Below are positions 1 to 9,432 of a DNA stretch of 64,000 bases, piece after piece. The translations under genes were made by a program, and so were the position numbers. Below the pieces are notes generated by a model. It was not told the DNA's origin. It saw only the letters and a program-made list of their open reading frames with translations, and did no database searches. Each line of letters opens with the position of its first letter. Within the stretch, counting starts at the first letter, position 1. Source of the DNA: Methanococcoides vulcani (GTDB taxonomy: Archaea; Halobacteriota; Methanosarcinia; Methanosarcinales; Methanosarcinaceae); NCBI RefSeq assembly GCF_900111645.1, contig NZ_FOHQ01000004.1, positions 165,631-229,630 on the forward strand, given 5' to 3'.

Positions 1-327
1 ATTCTCGTGTTCATAGACTTACCAAACATAGAAATATGTTTCTCTTTGAGAGGACTGTCTTTGAATTTGGGATTTGTTGGTGTTATTTTGAAATACTGCA
101 ATTTTCTCAAGAATAAGAATGTAAAGAACATATTTAGCTACAATCTGAGCAGGAATGTCACGATAATTTTAATAAGAGATGAATAGGTTCACAAAGGAAT
201 TTTACATACATTTTAAATATCATACATTCGTTGAATATAATGTAGTTTAAGATTAAAAATCTTATAATTGCCTTTTTTGTACATGAATTATTTATTTTAT
301 TAATGGCATTGTTTACATGGGGATATT
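1..327. other. AT-rich intergenic region upstream of the thioredoxin-like gene
   Basis: No reading frame with a recognisable product or start is seen on either strand. The stretch is strongly AT-rich. A TATA-like sequence (tatttattttatt) around 288-300 could serve the gene at 328. The first ~200 bases may be the downstream flank of a gene outside the window. Confidence 0.4.
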
Positions 328-720
328 ATGCAGGATGAACTTATCGTAGAAGCAACCGATGGTAATTGGGAAGAGCTAGTTGAAAGGGAATCACTTCCAG
401 TAGTGGCAATGTTCTATCTTACAACATGTCCACATTGCAAAGCAATAGAACCATATTTTCAGGATTATGCCGGGGAGTTCAGTAGATCCTGCAAATTTGT
501 CAGGATCGATGCAGAGCAGAGTCCCTGGACTGCGGAAAGATATGGTGTAGAAGGAACACCCACGTTCGTATTTCTCTGTGGGGGCACTGTGATACAGGGG
601 CTTGCCGGAGTGTCTCATCCTTCAATACTCAAGAGTAATATCGAGGATTTCATTAAAGAAGGATCGACATGTGCTGCGAACATCACAAAACTGAAGTACG
701 ATATCTCTTTGTATGAATGA
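328..720 (+). CDS. Thioredoxin-like protein
   Basis: A 130-residue thioredoxin-fold protein. The redox motif is CPHC, at about residues 36-39 in the context TTCPHCKAIEP, followed by the cis-proline segment VEGTPTFVF near residue 80. No signal peptide is seen, so it should act in the cytoplasm as a disulfide oxidoreductase or thiol carrier. The CPHC motif differs from the CGPC of classical thioredoxin and is closer to DsbA or glutaredoxin-like proteins. It is monocistronic here: the next gene runs on the other strand. The partner reductase and substrate cannot be told from the sequence. Confidence 0.85.
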   Translation: MQDELIVEATDGNWEELVERESLPVVAMFYLTTCPHCKAIEPYFQDYAGEFSRSCKFVRIDAEQSPWTAERYGVEGTPTFVFLCGGTVIQGLAGVSHPSILKSNIEDFIKEGSTCAANITKLKYDISLYE

Positions 721-858
721 AAGTTCAGGATCACGATCGATGTTAAATAAACATCGTAAGAGAATTGTCAATATAGAATATTGTAACCTAATTGTAACCT
801 GATAATAGACAGGATCCTAAAATAAAATTATCTGGTCAAGCGCTAAAAATAGAATATT

Positions 859-881
859 AAAGGGTCCTTTAAGGACCCTTT
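859..881 (-). terminator. Hairpin terminator downstream of the acyl-CoA ligase gene
   Basis: A perfect inverted repeat, AAAGGGTCC / GGACCCTTT, with a 5-base loop, lies 16 bases past the stop codon of the minus-strand acyl-CoA ligase. It is likely the end of the three-gene operon reading leftward, and could also stop transcripts from the thioredoxin gene. Confidence 0.6.
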
Positions 882-896
882 AGATCGATCTTTGAT

Positions 897-2540
897 TTAA
901 TTTTTCTTGTTTTCAAGAAGTTCTGTTGCCATCTCACGCAGTTTGAACTTCTGAACTTTACCACTGGCTGTCATCGGATATTCATCAACTATGAATATGT
1001 GCTTTGGAACCTTGTAGCGTGCGATCTTTGTCAAGCTGTGATCTCGTATGTCCTCAGGTGTGAGATTAGAATCATCGTTAAGAACTACGAATGCACCTAC
1101 TATCTCTCCATATTTTTCATCAGGTATTCCGACCACCTGTGCATCTTTAATTCCATCAATGGTGTAGAGGAACTCCTCGATCTCTCTCGGGTAGATGTTC
1201 TCTCCACCGCGGATGATCATGTCCTTTATCCTTCCGGTAATGCGGTAATAGCCCTCCTCATCCACTGTTGCCAGGTCACCACTGTGTAACCAGCCATCTT
1301 TATCAATGGCCTTTTCGGTCATTTCAGGCATCTTGTAGTAGCCTTTCATCACATTGTAACCACGGCAGCATATCTCACCCTGTTCGTTTGGTTTGACAAT
1401 TTCCCCGGTCTCAGGGTCCACGATCTTGACCTCGATATGATCCATTGAAGTACCTACGGTTCCTACACGACGTTCAATGGTATCATCAGTGCTTGTCTGG
1501 GTGAAAACAGGAGATGCCTCTGTCAGACCGTAGGCAATGGTGATATCCTTGCAGTTCATGTCATCGATGACCTTCTTCATAGCCTCGATCGGGCATGGTG
1601 AACCTGCCATTATGCCGGTTCTCAGGGAAGACATATCGAACATTTCGAACATTGGGTGTGAGAACTCTGCGATGAACATTGTAGGCACACCATAAAGTGC
1701 TGTACATTTCTCTTTCTGTACTGCAGCAAGTACAAGAAGTGGGTCGAACAGTTCTATCATTACAAGGGTTCCGCCATGGGTGAGGGTTGCAAGAACACCG
1801 AGTACGATACCGAAACAGTGGAACAGCGGTACCGGCAGGCACAGCCTGTCCTCTTTGGTGAATTTTTGCCTTTCACCGATGTAGTATCCGTTGTTAAGGA
1901 TGTTCTTGTGTGTAAGCATGACACCTTTCGGGAATCCGGTGGTTCCTGAAGTGTACTGCATGTTAATGGCATCTTCACAGTTCAGTGTCTTCTTGATCCG
2001 GTTCAGCTCGTCGCTGTTGGTGTGTTTTCCGAGGAGGAGCATCTCAGTAGTGTTGTACATTCCCCTATGTTTTTCCTGCCCGATGAATATGACACTTTCA
2101 AGTTTTGGATATTCCTCGCTTTTCAGATTGCCTCTCTTGCAGGTCTTCAGCTCAGGTACCAGTTCGTAGACCGTCTCCACATAATCGACATCCCTGAAAT
2201 GGTCAACGATCGCAAGCATCTTCATGTCTGACTGTTTCATGACATAGGCAAGTTCATGGCTCTTGTATGCGGTGTTCACTGTTACAAGTACAGCACCTAT
2301 CTTTGCAGTTGCAAATGTGAAGGTAAGCCAATCAGGGACATTACGTGCCCATATGCCGACATGGTCGCCTTTTGTGATCCCCAGGGACAAAAGTCCTTTT
2401 GCAAGGTCATCGACCCTTTCATTGAACTCCCGGTATGAAAAACGCAGGTTTCGGTCAGGATAGACCATAAAGTCCCTGTCCGGGTCTTTTCTAACCTGTT
2501 CCTCAAAGAACTCACCAATAGTAGATTTAGTAAATAGCAT
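897..2540 (-). CDS. AMP-forming acyl-CoA synthetase (fatty-acid type)
   Basis: A 547-residue ANL-superfamily ligase that activates a carboxylic acid with ATP and CoA through an acyl-adenylate. The phosphate-binding motif [16 protein letters not shown] is near residue 196, the A5-type motif AYGLTEASP near 337, and the hinge/A8 region [21 protein letters not shown] near 438; the C-terminal [15 protein letters not shown] holds the catalytic lysine. Length and motifs match medium- or long-chain acyl-CoA ligases rather than acetyl-CoA synthetase. It is the last gene of an operon behind a thioesterase and an XRE-cupin regulator. The natural acid is unknown; methanogens lack a classical beta-oxidation route, so uptake or recycling of an acyl group is possible. 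Confidence 0.9.
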   Translation of the reverse strand: MLFTKSTIGEFFEEQVRKDPDRDFMVYPDRNLRFSYREFNERVDDLAKGLLSLGITKGDHVGIWARNVPDWLTFTFATAKIGAVLVTVNTAYKSHELAYVMKQSDMKMLAIVDHFRDVDYVETVYELVPELKTCKRGNLKSEEYPKLESVIFIGQEKHRGMYNTTEMLLLGKHTNSDELNRIKKTLNCEDAINMQYTSGTTGFPKGVMLTHKNILNNGYYIGERQKFTKEDRLCLPVPLFHCFGIVLGVLATLTHGGTLVMIELFDPLLVLAAVQKEKCTALYGVPTMFIAEFSHPMFEMFDMSSLRTGIMAGSPCPIEAMKKVIDDMNCKDITIAYGLTEASPVFTQTSTDDTIERRVGTVGTSMDHIEVKIVDPETGEIVKPNEQGEICCRGYNVMKGYYKMPEMTEKAIDKDGWLHSGDLATVDEEGYYRITGRIKDMIIRGGENIYPREIEEFLYTIDGIKDAQVVGIPDEKYGEIVGAFVVLNDDSNLTPEDIRDHSLTKIARYKVPKHIFIVDEYPMTASGKVQKFKLREMATELLENKKN

Positions 2541-2576
2541 GATCTCAGGTCCTCTATGTTCTGTTATTCGTTTTTA

Positions 2577-2978
2577 TTACTCTGTGATGAGGTGTTCGCT
2601 TAATGCTTCCCTGATGGTCCCGGTCAAGGGAATAGACTTCTTGTTGATGAAATCATAATGTACCAGAACTGCAGTTCCCCTGGTCCTTAACTCTCCTCTT
2701 TGCCAGGCTTCATGTAGTAATGTGAAGGAAGAATTGCCAATTTTCTGGACATAGGTCCTTATTTCAACATCACCGTCAAAGAACATCTCTCCAAGAAAAT
2801 CAAAGTCTATCCTTGCCATGATCAGGTTCCATTTCCCAAGGGTCAGGTCAAGGGTAGGACTGAACATTCTGAATATGGGATTTCTTGCCTCTTCGAACCA
2901 TCCCGGAAGTACAGTATTGTTGACGTGTCCCAGACCATCGATGTCGCCAAATCGCGGTGCCACAGTTGTAACGAACAT
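2577..2978 (-). CDS. Acyl-CoA thioesterase, hotdog fold (4HBT family)
   Basis: A 133-residue single hotdog domain. The N-terminal block RFGDIDGLGHVNNTVLPGWFEEARN is the 4-hydroxybenzoyl-CoA thioesterase signature, with the catalytic aspartate in the D-x-D-x-x-GHVNN segment. It would hydrolyse an acyl-CoA to the free acid and CoA. It lies 10 bases behind the XRE-cupin gene and 36 bases ahead of the acyl-CoA ligase, so the operon encodes opposite reactions (making and breaking a thioester) under one regulator. Substrate unknown. Confidence 0.85.
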   Translation of the reverse strand: MFVTTVAPRFGDIDGLGHVNNTVLPGWFEEARNPIFRMFSPTLDLTLGKWNLIMARIDFDFLGEMFFDGDVEIRTYVQKIGNSSFTLLHEAWQRGELRTRGTAVLVHYDFINKKSIPLTGTIREALSEHLITE

Positions 2979-2988
2979 TTCTTATCCC

Positions 2989-3567
2989 TTAGATAGGTGT
3001 GTAGACTACTGCCAGTATCTTTGCTTCTGTTCCTGCTGCGTGGACATCATGTGGTACAACGGAGTCATAGTAGATGCTATCCCCTACGGTCAATGTGTAG
3101 TTTTCCTTTCCATATGTCACTTCTATGTTGCCGTTAAGCACGTAGATGAACTCTTCTCCCTCATGGGATGATAATTCGTGCTCCTCTTCATTCTTGAAAG
3201 GGTGAACATCAATGATGAATGGTTCCATGTTCCTTGCCTGCTTGTCTGCTGCAAGTGAATGGAAATCGAGTGCACTTTCTTCAGAGTTTTTGGATTTTCC
3301 GGAAAAACGAACTACGTTGGTTGAAGCTCCATTTCGTACGACAACAGGACCTGTCTGTGGCATATCATCAAGGAATGTGCCCAAGCGTACTCCCAGTGCA
3401 CGTGCGATCTTCAAAAGAGGTGTCAATGATGGAATCAGCTCACCTGCTTCAAGTTTCTCTATAAGTTCCACACTGCTCTGACTTTCTTTGGCCAGCTCTT
3501 CCACGGTCATCTCCTGATTCTCACGGAACTGGCGTATCTTCTCTCCGACGCTGTTTTTTTCTGTCAA
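2989..3567 (-). CDS. XRE-family transcriptional regulator with cupin sensor domain
   Basis: About 192 residues: an XRE helix-turn-helix (residues ~8-65, [22 protein letters not shown]) joined to a C-terminal cupin_2 domain (~115-190, with [14 protein letters not shown] and PHDVHAAG). This architecture is typical of local regulators that sense a small ligand in the cupin barrel. I chose a TTG start at 3567 because a GAGGTG ribosome binding site sits six bases upstream and the HTH follows directly; an ATG at 3615 in the same frame has no such site. It is the first gene of the operon with the thioesterase and acyl-CoA ligase, so it probably regulates them and itself. Confidence 0.85.
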   Translation of the reverse strand: MTEKNSVGEKIRQFRENQEMTVEELAKESQSSVELIEKLEAGELIPSLTPLLKIARALGVRLGTFLDDMPQTGPVVVRNGASTNVVRFSGKSKNSEESALDFHSLAADKQARNMEPFIIDVHPFKNEEEHELSSHEGEEFIYVLNGNIEVTYGKENYTLTVGDSIYYDSVVPHDVHAAGTEAKILAVVYTPI

Positions 3568-3703
3568 TGTATTCACCTCTTTTGCGCAGATCAACGCAAA
3601 TAAATGGTATTTCAAATTAGAATCGTAACTTAAATAGGTATCTGTTATGGTTTACAGGCAACGTTTATAATATATTGAAAACCAAATATCATTGTGAATT
3701 CAC

Positions 3704-4138
3704 ATGAAAAGTAAAATGCTGATATTGATATTGGTGCTATCATCTTTATTGATGGCAGGATGTATTGGGGACAATGGGGACATAACTGAGGAAGAGAACG
3801 AAACTCCTGTTGATGTTCCTGATGAGAACATCTCAGAAGATGATGTTCTTGTTGATGAGAACGGAGAGGTCATTGAGCCACAGGTCTACGTAATAAGGCT
3901 GGATAGGTATACCGCATTACCCAATTATCTTGAGATCAATAGAGGGGATACGGTCTACTGGAGAAATGAGCAGAGCGAGAGAAAGCTGATATTTGAGGTT
4001 ATAAGTGAAGATGGCCTTTGGGAAGAGCAGAGGATCAATTACGGAATGCAGTTCAATTACACCTTCACCGAGGCAGGAACGTATAATTTCAGTGTCCCTC
4101 CATGGCACAGTATGAACAGTACCGTTATCGTTAAATGA
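3704..4138 (+). CDS. Lipoprotein with degenerate cupredoxin-like domain
   Basis: A 144-residue secreted protein. The N-terminus is a lipoprotein signal (hydrophobic stretch, then LLMAGC lipobox at residue ~20). An acidic linker (~25-55) leads to a plastocyanin-like beta domain. In the copper-binding loop the ligand His and Met are present (PPWHSM near the C-terminus) but the usual Cys is absent: the loop reads [11 protein letters not shown]. The upstream His position is also not obvious. It may bind metal differently or be a structural cupredoxin fold. A 12-bp palindrome TGTGAATTCACA overlaps the start codon. It overlaps trm1 by four bases but the two jobs look unrelated. Confidence 0.7.
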   Translation: MKSKMLILILVLSSLLMAGCIGDNGDITEEENETPVDVPDENISEDDVLVDENGEVIEPQVYVIRLDRYTALPNYLEINRGDTVYWRNEQSERKLIFEVISEDGLWEEQRINYGMQFNYTFTEAGTYNFSVPPWHSMNSTVIVK

Positions 4139-5328
4139 TGGCGGGCTGTACAGCGTGCAATATGCAGATGAAGAGCACAAAGGTCACCGAAGGTAATACT
4201 ACGGTCCTTGTACCGGTACCTCCTGAAGGCGTATCATTCCCGCCATCAGAGGCACCGGTATTCTACAATCCTCATATGGAACTGAATCGCGATATCTCCG
4301 TCGCAGCTACTTTAGCGTATGCAAGGAGACTCTCATTCCAGAAGGATATCGGGATCGAGGACATAAGCTATGTTGATACCATGTCCGCATCAGGTATCAG
4401 GGGACTCAGGATCGCAAACGAAGTTGGTGTTTCAACAACTTTGAACGATTGGAGCGATGATGCCTTTGAGCTTATTCTTGAGAATATTGAACTGACCGGT
4501 CTATCGGAGACCGCAGAAGCCACATGCAAGAATGCGAATGTGCTGATGCATGAGAGAAGGTTCAATATTGTGGACCTCGATCCTTTTGGGAGTCCTGCAC
4601 CTTATCTGGATGCTGCGACAAGGTCAGTTGTTCATCTTCTTGAGGTCACGGCAACCGATACAGCTCCACTTTGCGGTGCACATTTTAATTCAGGAATGCG
4701 AAAATACGCTTCTGTGCCATTGAATAATGAGTTCCACAGCGAGATGGGCGTGCGTATACTTCTTGGTAAAGTCGCAAGGGAACTTGCAAAGCATGACAAA
4801 GGCATGACCCCGCTTCTTTCGCATGCTACAAGGCATTACGTCCGTGCCTATCTTCAGGTTAAAAAAGGCGCTAAACAGGCCGACAGGTCCCTCAGGGAAC
4901 TTGGATTTCTTGCCTATTGTGAGAAATGTGGTCAAAGGAGATTTTTCTATGGTCTGGCTGTTGCGATCGATGACAAATGCCCTTCATGTGAAAGCAATAT
5001 GCAGATCGCGGGTCCTCTATGGCTGGGACAACTGCATGAAAAGGAGTTCTGTGATGAGGTCCTGGCAGAGATGGAATCTCTGGATCTCGGTAAGAAAGAG
5101 CAGGCAAAGAAGATCATTGTTGCCTGTCGGGATGAATTTGACATGCCTTTCTTCTATGATCAGCATCTGATATGCAAAAGGATCGGTATTTCAGCGCCTG
5201 CAATGGATGCTTTTGTCGAAGCCCTTCGGGAAACAGGTGCCAGTGTTTCAAGAACACATTTTAGCGGCACCTCTTTTAAGACCGATGCAGATCTTGATCG
5301 CATAAATGATGTCCTTAGATCACTGTAA
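4135..5328 (+). CDS. trm1: tRNA (guanine(26)-N2)-dimethyltransferase
   Basis: Trm1 makes m2G and m2,2G at position 26 of tRNAs with SAM. Family hallmarks: [17 protein letters not shown] near the N-terminus, the SAM pocket [13 protein letters not shown] (~residue 85), the catalytic [13 protein letters not shown] (~148), and a C-terminal zinc ribbon with two CxxC pairs (CEKCGQ, CPSCES). The 397-residue form overlaps the preceding stop by ATGA, but family members usually begin near the KSTKVTEGN segment, so in-frame ATGs at 4162 or 4168 may be the true start. Housekeeping gene with no obvious functional link to neighbours. Confidence 0.93.
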   Translation: MMAGCTACNMQMKSTKVTEGNTTVLVPVPPEGVSFPPSEAPVFYNPHMELNRDISVAATLAYARRLSFQKDIGIEDISYVDTMSASGIRGLRIANEVGVSTTLNDWSDDAFELILENIELTGLSETAEATCKNANVLMHERRFNIVDLDPFGSPAPYLDAATRSVVHLLEVTATDTAPLCGAHFNSGMRKYASVPLNNEFHSEMGVRILLGKVARELAKHDKGMTPLLSHATRHYVRAYLQVKKGAKQADRSLRELGFLAYCEKCGQRRFFYGLAVAIDDKCPSCESNMQIAGPLWLGQLHEKEFCDEVLAEMESLDLGKKEQAKKIIVACRDEFDMPFFYDQHLICKRIGISAPAMDAFVEALRETGASVSRTHFSGTSFKTDADLDRINDVLRSL

Positions 5329-5466
5329 GCCAATGGGATTACACTATCAAATATTATCATATACTATCGATGTACTATAGAAAGTAATATATATCAAATT
5401 AGATAATGATTGTTTAGTTCGAAAAATATAGAACTACTTATATATATGTATTCAGAGGAGATTAGA

Positions 5467-6045
5467 TTGGCAAAGGAAAACCCGGAATATCTGTTCTTGC
5501 AGGAGAAGCCAACACTTGCTTTACTGGCTATCTGGTTCTATGGAAGGACATATGCCTCTGTTATTACAAAAGAGATCAATTCCACATTCGCACACACAAC
5601 AAAGATACTGTCAAGAATGGAAGAGGATGGTCTTGTAGTATTTTCTGTTGAAGGGCGGATCAAGTATGTTGAGTTGACCGAAAAAGGGCACAATGTCGTT
5701 TCTCTCCTGAAGGAACTTGTCATCTCTTTGGGTGGAGAGCTTCCGGATGAATACGATCTTGAGGGCAGGCATGAGGTTAGTGGTGATGAACTTGATCCGA
5801 CTTCTGCTGAGATCCTGGACAGGATCAATAAGTTGCGCCTCAAGGTTGAGAGCATTTACAAGGAATTGGTGGATTCTGATGCTGATGCTGAGACCGCCAA
5901 AAGAAAACTTGGACCATTTAGCCGTGAACTGGCGATGATAGGTGATGTGATCGATTCTTCCGAAACGCCTGTCGATGATGATGTCATCAGTGCCTTTAAT
6001 GCTACAAGGGAAGTATTCCTATCCCTTCTGAACAAAAACGGTTAA
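5467..6045 (+). CDS. Winged helix-turn-helix transcriptional regulator
   Basis: About 192 residues. An N-terminal winged helix (~10-85: TKEINSTFAHTTKILSRMEEDGLV, then a wing with IKYVELTEKGHNVV) resembles MarR/PadR-like DNA-binding domains; the C-terminal ~90 residues are helical and acidic and probably dimerise. I place the start at TTG 5467 because GAGGAG lies six bases upstream; an ATG at 5446 and a TTG at 5410 lack a ribosome binding site. TATA-like sequences lie at 5385-5395. The gene sits 24 bases ahead of a DUF2110 gene and is likely co-transcribed. Target unknown. Confidence 0.7.
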   Translation: MAKENPEYLFLQEKPTLALLAIWFYGRTYASVITKEINSTFAHTTKILSRMEEDGLVVFSVEGRIKYVELTEKGHNVVSLLKELVISLGGELPDEYDLEGRHEVSGDELDPTSAEILDRINKLRLKVESIYKELVDSDADAETAKRKLGPFSRELAMIGDVIDSSETPVDDDVISAFNATREVFLSLLNKNG

Positions 6046-6069
6046 ATGCTTGCTGTTCAATGAGTAGCC

Positions 6070-6759
6070 ATGGAAACAGCAATTTTGACTATCAAACTAT
6101 ACGCTAATTTAGAACGTGCATTAAGCTCTGCAGCGTTCATGCTGGAAAACGAACTTAAGGATATTGATGCCACCGTCGAGGTTTCCGTAAATTCTGAAGG
6201 CTGGCTTCAGGCAAATGTTTCAGGCGAGGATGAAGTATTTGCGGCTAATTTCCTGATCGATAAATACGGCACTCCTGTTACCAAAGTAGAAAATACTATT
6301 GTCTACAAGGGCTCTATTTCTTCAATTGATGATGAAGGGATAACTGTTGATGTCGGTGTTACTGTAAAGCTCCTGCCGGAGGCTCTAAAAGCTCTTGGCG
6401 TGGGTACTGTTTCACAGATAGCATCCCGCTTTGGCTTGATCCCGCATCTCCCTGTTTCTGTCAGGATCGAAGGGCAGGATGGTGTGGTTACAGGCCGTTT
6501 TACTAAGGACCAGCTCGATCTTTTCTGGGGCTGGAAAAAAGCTGCTACTGACAGGCTTATTGTGAACTCTGTGACACGATCTGAACTGAAAAGTGCGATA
6601 AAGAAGAAGGGTCATGGTAGGGATATCTACGGCATCGAAAGGATTGGCCTGCTGGAAAATATAGTGGTCTGCCGTGAGAAAACCGATGGTCCGGGAATTG
6701 TAGCGGAAATAGGTCCTCTGGTAAAGGCAGATATAGGTGTAATAAGGGGCACTCACTAA
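6070..6759 (+). CDS. DUF2110 family archaeal protein
   Basis: A 229-residue soluble protein of a conserved archaeal family (DUF2110 by length and sequence character). The central part (~85-145) has small beta-rich segments (VDVGVTVKLLPEALKALGVG, then IPHLPVSVRIEG) that recall an RNA-binding-like fold, but this is only an impression. No catalytic motif is evident. It follows the winged-helix gene by 24 bases and converges with msvR, whose stop lies 2 bases away. Function unknown. Confidence 0.6.
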   Translation: METAILTIKLYANLERALSSAAFMLENELKDIDATVEVSVNSEGWLQANVSGEDEVFAANFLIDKYGTPVTKVENTIVYKGSISSIDDEGITVDVGVTVKLLPEALKALGVGTVSQIASRFGLIPHLPVSVRIEGQDGVVTGRFTKDQLDLFWGWKKAATDRLIVNSVTRSELKSAIKKKGHGRDIYGIERIGLLENIVVCREKTDGPGIVAEIGPLVKADIGVIRGTH

Positions 6760-6760
6760 T

Positions 6761-7495
6761 TCATTGCATCACGAACAGGCAGTGGTCATCGCCATTGCCA
6801 TGACATTCGATCTCCACAAGATTACATTGCATGTTAAGTTTCTGGTATATTATTCCCTGAAGAAGTCCTTCACCAAAAGAGCAGAGTTTTTGTCCGATGT
6901 CAGGTGCGCTTTTGCACACAAAGCAATCATCGATCTGTATTGCCAGGGGGTCATAGGATGGAACAGAAAGGTATCCGAGCTTGTGCGTCTCCCAATAATC
7001 TGCGACTTCTTCAAAAAGTCCTTCAATGTATGTGGATGTAAAATTTTCAGCGACCCTCATGCCGACATCCTGTCCGATAGTTTCCATTATTGGCCTGTGG
7101 TTGATACCCTGGGCCTCAAAGCCGCTTTGCACTGCATGAAGAATGGATGTTAGAAGTTCTCTTTCATTATCGAATGTGGTCGTAAATTTTTTCAGTGCTG
7201 CATGGTAGTGTTCCACGATGGGCTTCTGTGAGCATGCTGCATACTGGGAACACATCACATAGGTCTTCTTGCGTTTGTCCTTTGGATCGATCCTTTCTTC
7301 AAGAAGGTTATTTTGCTTAAGGTCACTCAGGTGCACGGAGATCGTGGATTTTGCTTTTCCTGTGTATTTTACGATCTCATCGAACGATCTTGAACTATCT
7401 TTCAATAGCTCCATTATCTGGAGCTTTACCGGACCCTCAATGGCAATAATGCCATCCCTGTTTGAAAATAGTGCAGTGTGACCTTCGCCTTTCAT
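6761..7495 (-). CDS. msvR: MsvR-type redox-sensing transcriptional regulator (HTH + V4R domain)
   Basis: A 244-residue regulator. The N-terminal ArsR-like winged helix (residues ~15-85, VKLQIMELLKDSSRSFDEIVKYTGKAKSTISVHLSDLKQ, read in parts) is followed by a V4R domain ending in the cysteine-containing block IECHGNGDDHCLFVMQ. V4R domains bind small molecules or metals through such Cys/His clusters. MsvR proteins are methanogen-specific and known to respond to oxidation through their V4R cysteines and to control themselves and oxidative-stress genes. Several Cys are visible (CFVC, CSFGEG, CHGNGDDHC). A TTCG/CGAA inverted repeat beside its TATA box supports autoregulation. Confidence 0.85.
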   Translation of the reverse strand: MKGEGHTALFSNRDGIIAIEGPVKLQIMELLKDSSRSFDEIVKYTGKAKSTISVHLSDLKQNNLLEERIDPKDKRKKTYVMCSQYAACSQKPIVEHYHAALKKFTTTFDNERELLTSILHAVQSGFEAQGINHRPIMETIGQDVGMRVAENFTSTYIEGLFEEVADYWETHKLGYLSVPSYDPLAIQIDDCFVCKSAPDIGQKLCSFGEGLLQGIIYQKLNMQCNLVEIECHGNGDDHCLFVMQ

Positions 7496-7515
7496 ATCTA
7501 TTAATTGCTTAATGG

Positions 7516-7543
7516 AATATATATAAGTTCGGTAGTATCCGAA
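7516..7543 (-). promoter_or_regulatory. msvR promoter with candidate MsvR operator
   Basis: Reading on the minus strand, a TATA element (ttatatatat, + strand 7516-7526) lies ~25 bases before the msvR start. Directly upstream is a perfect inverted repeat TTCGG-TAGTAT-CCGAA at 7528-7543, abutting the TATA/BRE. Inverted repeats with TTCG...CGAA half sites are the reported type of MsvR box, so bound protein here would block or recruit TBP/TFB. The link to MsvR is inference from family knowledge. Confidence 0.55.
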
Positions 7544-7756
7544 TGATTTTCTGGAAATCTGGTCTTTACATGATGTTTATATGCTCCTTACATTGCAATT
7601 GATGATTCTTCTGCTATTGATATTGTATTGATATTAATGTCGGTCTTTCTTTTCAATCCGATCTTTCCAGCTTTCAGGTTGCCTGTTCTTTGTATCTATG
7701 ATCGACTTGTTTGACCGTTAGTTTATTTTCCTCCTACGATAGATTCAGGCAGGTCT

Positions 7757-8785
7757 ATGAAAGCAGTAGTAGTCCCTGTCAGAGATGTGGAAAAAGTAAA
7801 AGCTGAACTTATTTCCATGGATGTTCTGGATAAAGAGAGAAAGATACGGATAGTTGAACATCCGGATGGCAAATTTGCTGAGATCCCGGTAATTTCTTAT
7901 GTGGATGGATCTGATATTGATGGATTTGATGTTGTTGAACAGGAAGGGCCGGATTTCTATCGTCATGCCATGTCCCTGAAAGAGCATTTGAGTGGCCTTA
8001 TACCTGAAGAACTGCTTGGCATTGTCCCCTCAGGTTGGCAGGTGCTTGGTGATATTGTGATCGTGAGCATTCCTGAAGAACTTCAAAGCTACAGGGAGGA
8101 CATCGCAAGGAAGCTCCTTGATATAAACCCGAGGTGCAGGTGTGTATTGCAGGACTTTGGCATCAAAGGCACTTTCAGGGAACCCGAACGTGAGATTATC
8201 ATCGGTGAGGAAACTGAGACCATCCAGAAGGAGCATGGATGTTCTTTCAAACTGGACGCTACTAAGATCATGTACTCAAAGGGCAATCTTGCTGAAAGAA
8301 AACGCATGAGCAAGCTCGGTAAGGACGAGGTTGTAGTGGATATGTTCGCGGGTATCGGTTACTTCTCGATCCCTCTTGCAGTTCATGGGAAACCCAAAAA
8401 GGTCTATTCCATTGAGCTGAATCCGCTCTCCTACAATTACCTGCTTGAGAATATAAGGCTGAACCACCTTGAAGGAATTGTTCAGGCCATTAATGGTGAT
8501 TGTGGAAAGGTCACGCCTCAGGGAATTGCTGACAGGGTGATCATGGGTTATGTGGGAACCACTCATCACTATCTGGACAAGGGCATTGGAGCCATCCGAA
8601 AGGAAGGTGGAATGCTCCATTATCATGAAACCACTCCTGAAGTTCTTGTCTTTGAGCGTCCTATTCAGAGGATCAAAGATGCTGCTTCTGCTCTTGGCAG
8701 GGACGTTGAGATACGTGCATGCCATCGTATCAAGAAGTACTCTCCCGGGGTCTGGCATGTTGTGGTGGATGCTTTCATTAAATGA
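7757..8785 (+). CDS. taw2: tRNA-Phe 4-demethylwyosine aminocarboxypropyltransferase Taw2
   Basis: A 342-residue class I SAM enzyme of the Trm5/Taw2 family that transfers the 3-amino-3-carboxypropyl group of SAM to 4-demethylwyosine at G37 of tRNA-Phe. The SAM motif is VVDMFAGIGYFSIPLA (~residue 195). The IGYF form and the absence of the NPPY motif of Trm5 (here VIMGYVGTTHHYL) favour Taw2 over the m1G37 methyltransferase. An acidic motif II (YSIELNP) follows. Divergent from msvR across a ~260-base spacer. Confidence 0.85.
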   Translation: MKAVVVPVRDVEKVKAELISMDVLDKERKIRIVEHPDGKFAEIPVISYVDGSDIDGFDVVEQEGPDFYRHAMSLKEHLSGLIPEELLGIVPSGWQVLGDIVIVSIPEELQSYREDIARKLLDINPRCRCVLQDFGIKGTFREPEREIIIGEETETIQKEHGCSFKLDATKIMYSKGNLAERKRMSKLGKDEVVVDMFAGIGYFSIPLAVHGKPKKVYSIELNPLSYNYLLENIRLNHLEGIVQAINGDCGKVTPQGIADRVIMGYVGTTHHYLDKGIGAIRKEGGMLHYHETTPEVLVFERPIQRIKDAASALGRDVEIRACHRIKKYSPGVWHVVVDAFIK

Positions 8786-8898
8786 TGGCTGATCAGCTAT
8801 TATTAATGCCGTTCCAACTGATGGCAGGGGATGGAGAATAAGGAATTGTAAGAACAAGAAAAAGAAAAGTAAAAGAGAGTAAATGGTGTGTTCTTAGT

Positions 8899-9372
8899 TC
8901 ACACCTTGATGGTACTTATGGATATATCGGAATCAATGACATAGTCAAAGTCGATTGGACCGATCCAGCACTGGGTCTCGAACATTGACTGGAAACAGAC
9001 CCCGATCACGAGTGTGTTCTCAGCGTCTTCAAGAATGCTGTCCAGAGTTTCTTTCATTTCATCAACGTCAATCTTCATCTTTGGCATTGCAAGTCCTCCG
9101 AGAAGAACGATCGTGTCTGCATGATGGTCAATATCATCGCCGATCTGCATGCCGCTTGGTGTGGATACTATTGCTTTTGCCTCGTGGTGCCTGATGTCGG
9201 GAATGAAACCGACCTCAATTGGTGTATCCCTTATCACGTATGCCATAAGTTCCGCAAAAGGTGTGCAAAAACCAGCGGTTCCGATGAACATAACTCTTTT
9301 TGAATCCTTCACAATCTCTCTGAAAGATGTCAGCAGTCCGCCGATACCACTGGCGTTATTGATAACTTCCAT
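8899..9372 (-). CDS. DUF2124 family archaeal protein
   Basis: About 157 residues of a family confined to methanogens and relatives. A Rossmann-like beginning (SKRVMFIGTAGFCTPFAELMAYV) and a later DTIVLLGGLAMPKM strand suggest an alpha/beta fold. The start at 9372 is supported by GGAGG five bases upstream; a longer frame from 9423 would run through the upstream terminator. It lies behind mch with an intrinsic terminator between them, so expression may depend on read-through. Function unknown. Confidence 0.75.
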   Translation of the reverse strand: MEVINNASGIGGLLTSFREIVKDSKRVMFIGTAGFCTPFAELMAYVIRDTPIEVGFIPDIRHHEAKAIVSTPSGMQIGDDIDHHADTIVLLGGLAMPKMKIDVDEMKETLDSILEDAENTLVIGVCFQSMFETQCWIGPIDFDYVIDSDISISTIKV

Positions 9373-9383
9373 GATTCCTCCAA

Positions 9384-9417
9384 TAAAAAAAGAAGTATAC
9401 AGCCGGAAAGGCTGTAT
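9384..9417 (-). terminator. Intrinsic terminator between mch and the DUF2124 gene
   Basis: On the minus strand an 8-bp perfect stem ATACAGCC / GGCTGTAT with a 5-base loop (9397-9417) is followed by ACTTC and seven T (9384-9390). It lies 16 bases past the mch stop and just ahead of the GGAGG of the DUF2124 gene, leaving no room for a separate archaeal promoter downstream of it. Confidence 0.75.
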
Positions 9418-9432
9418 GTGCAATTATTGAAC

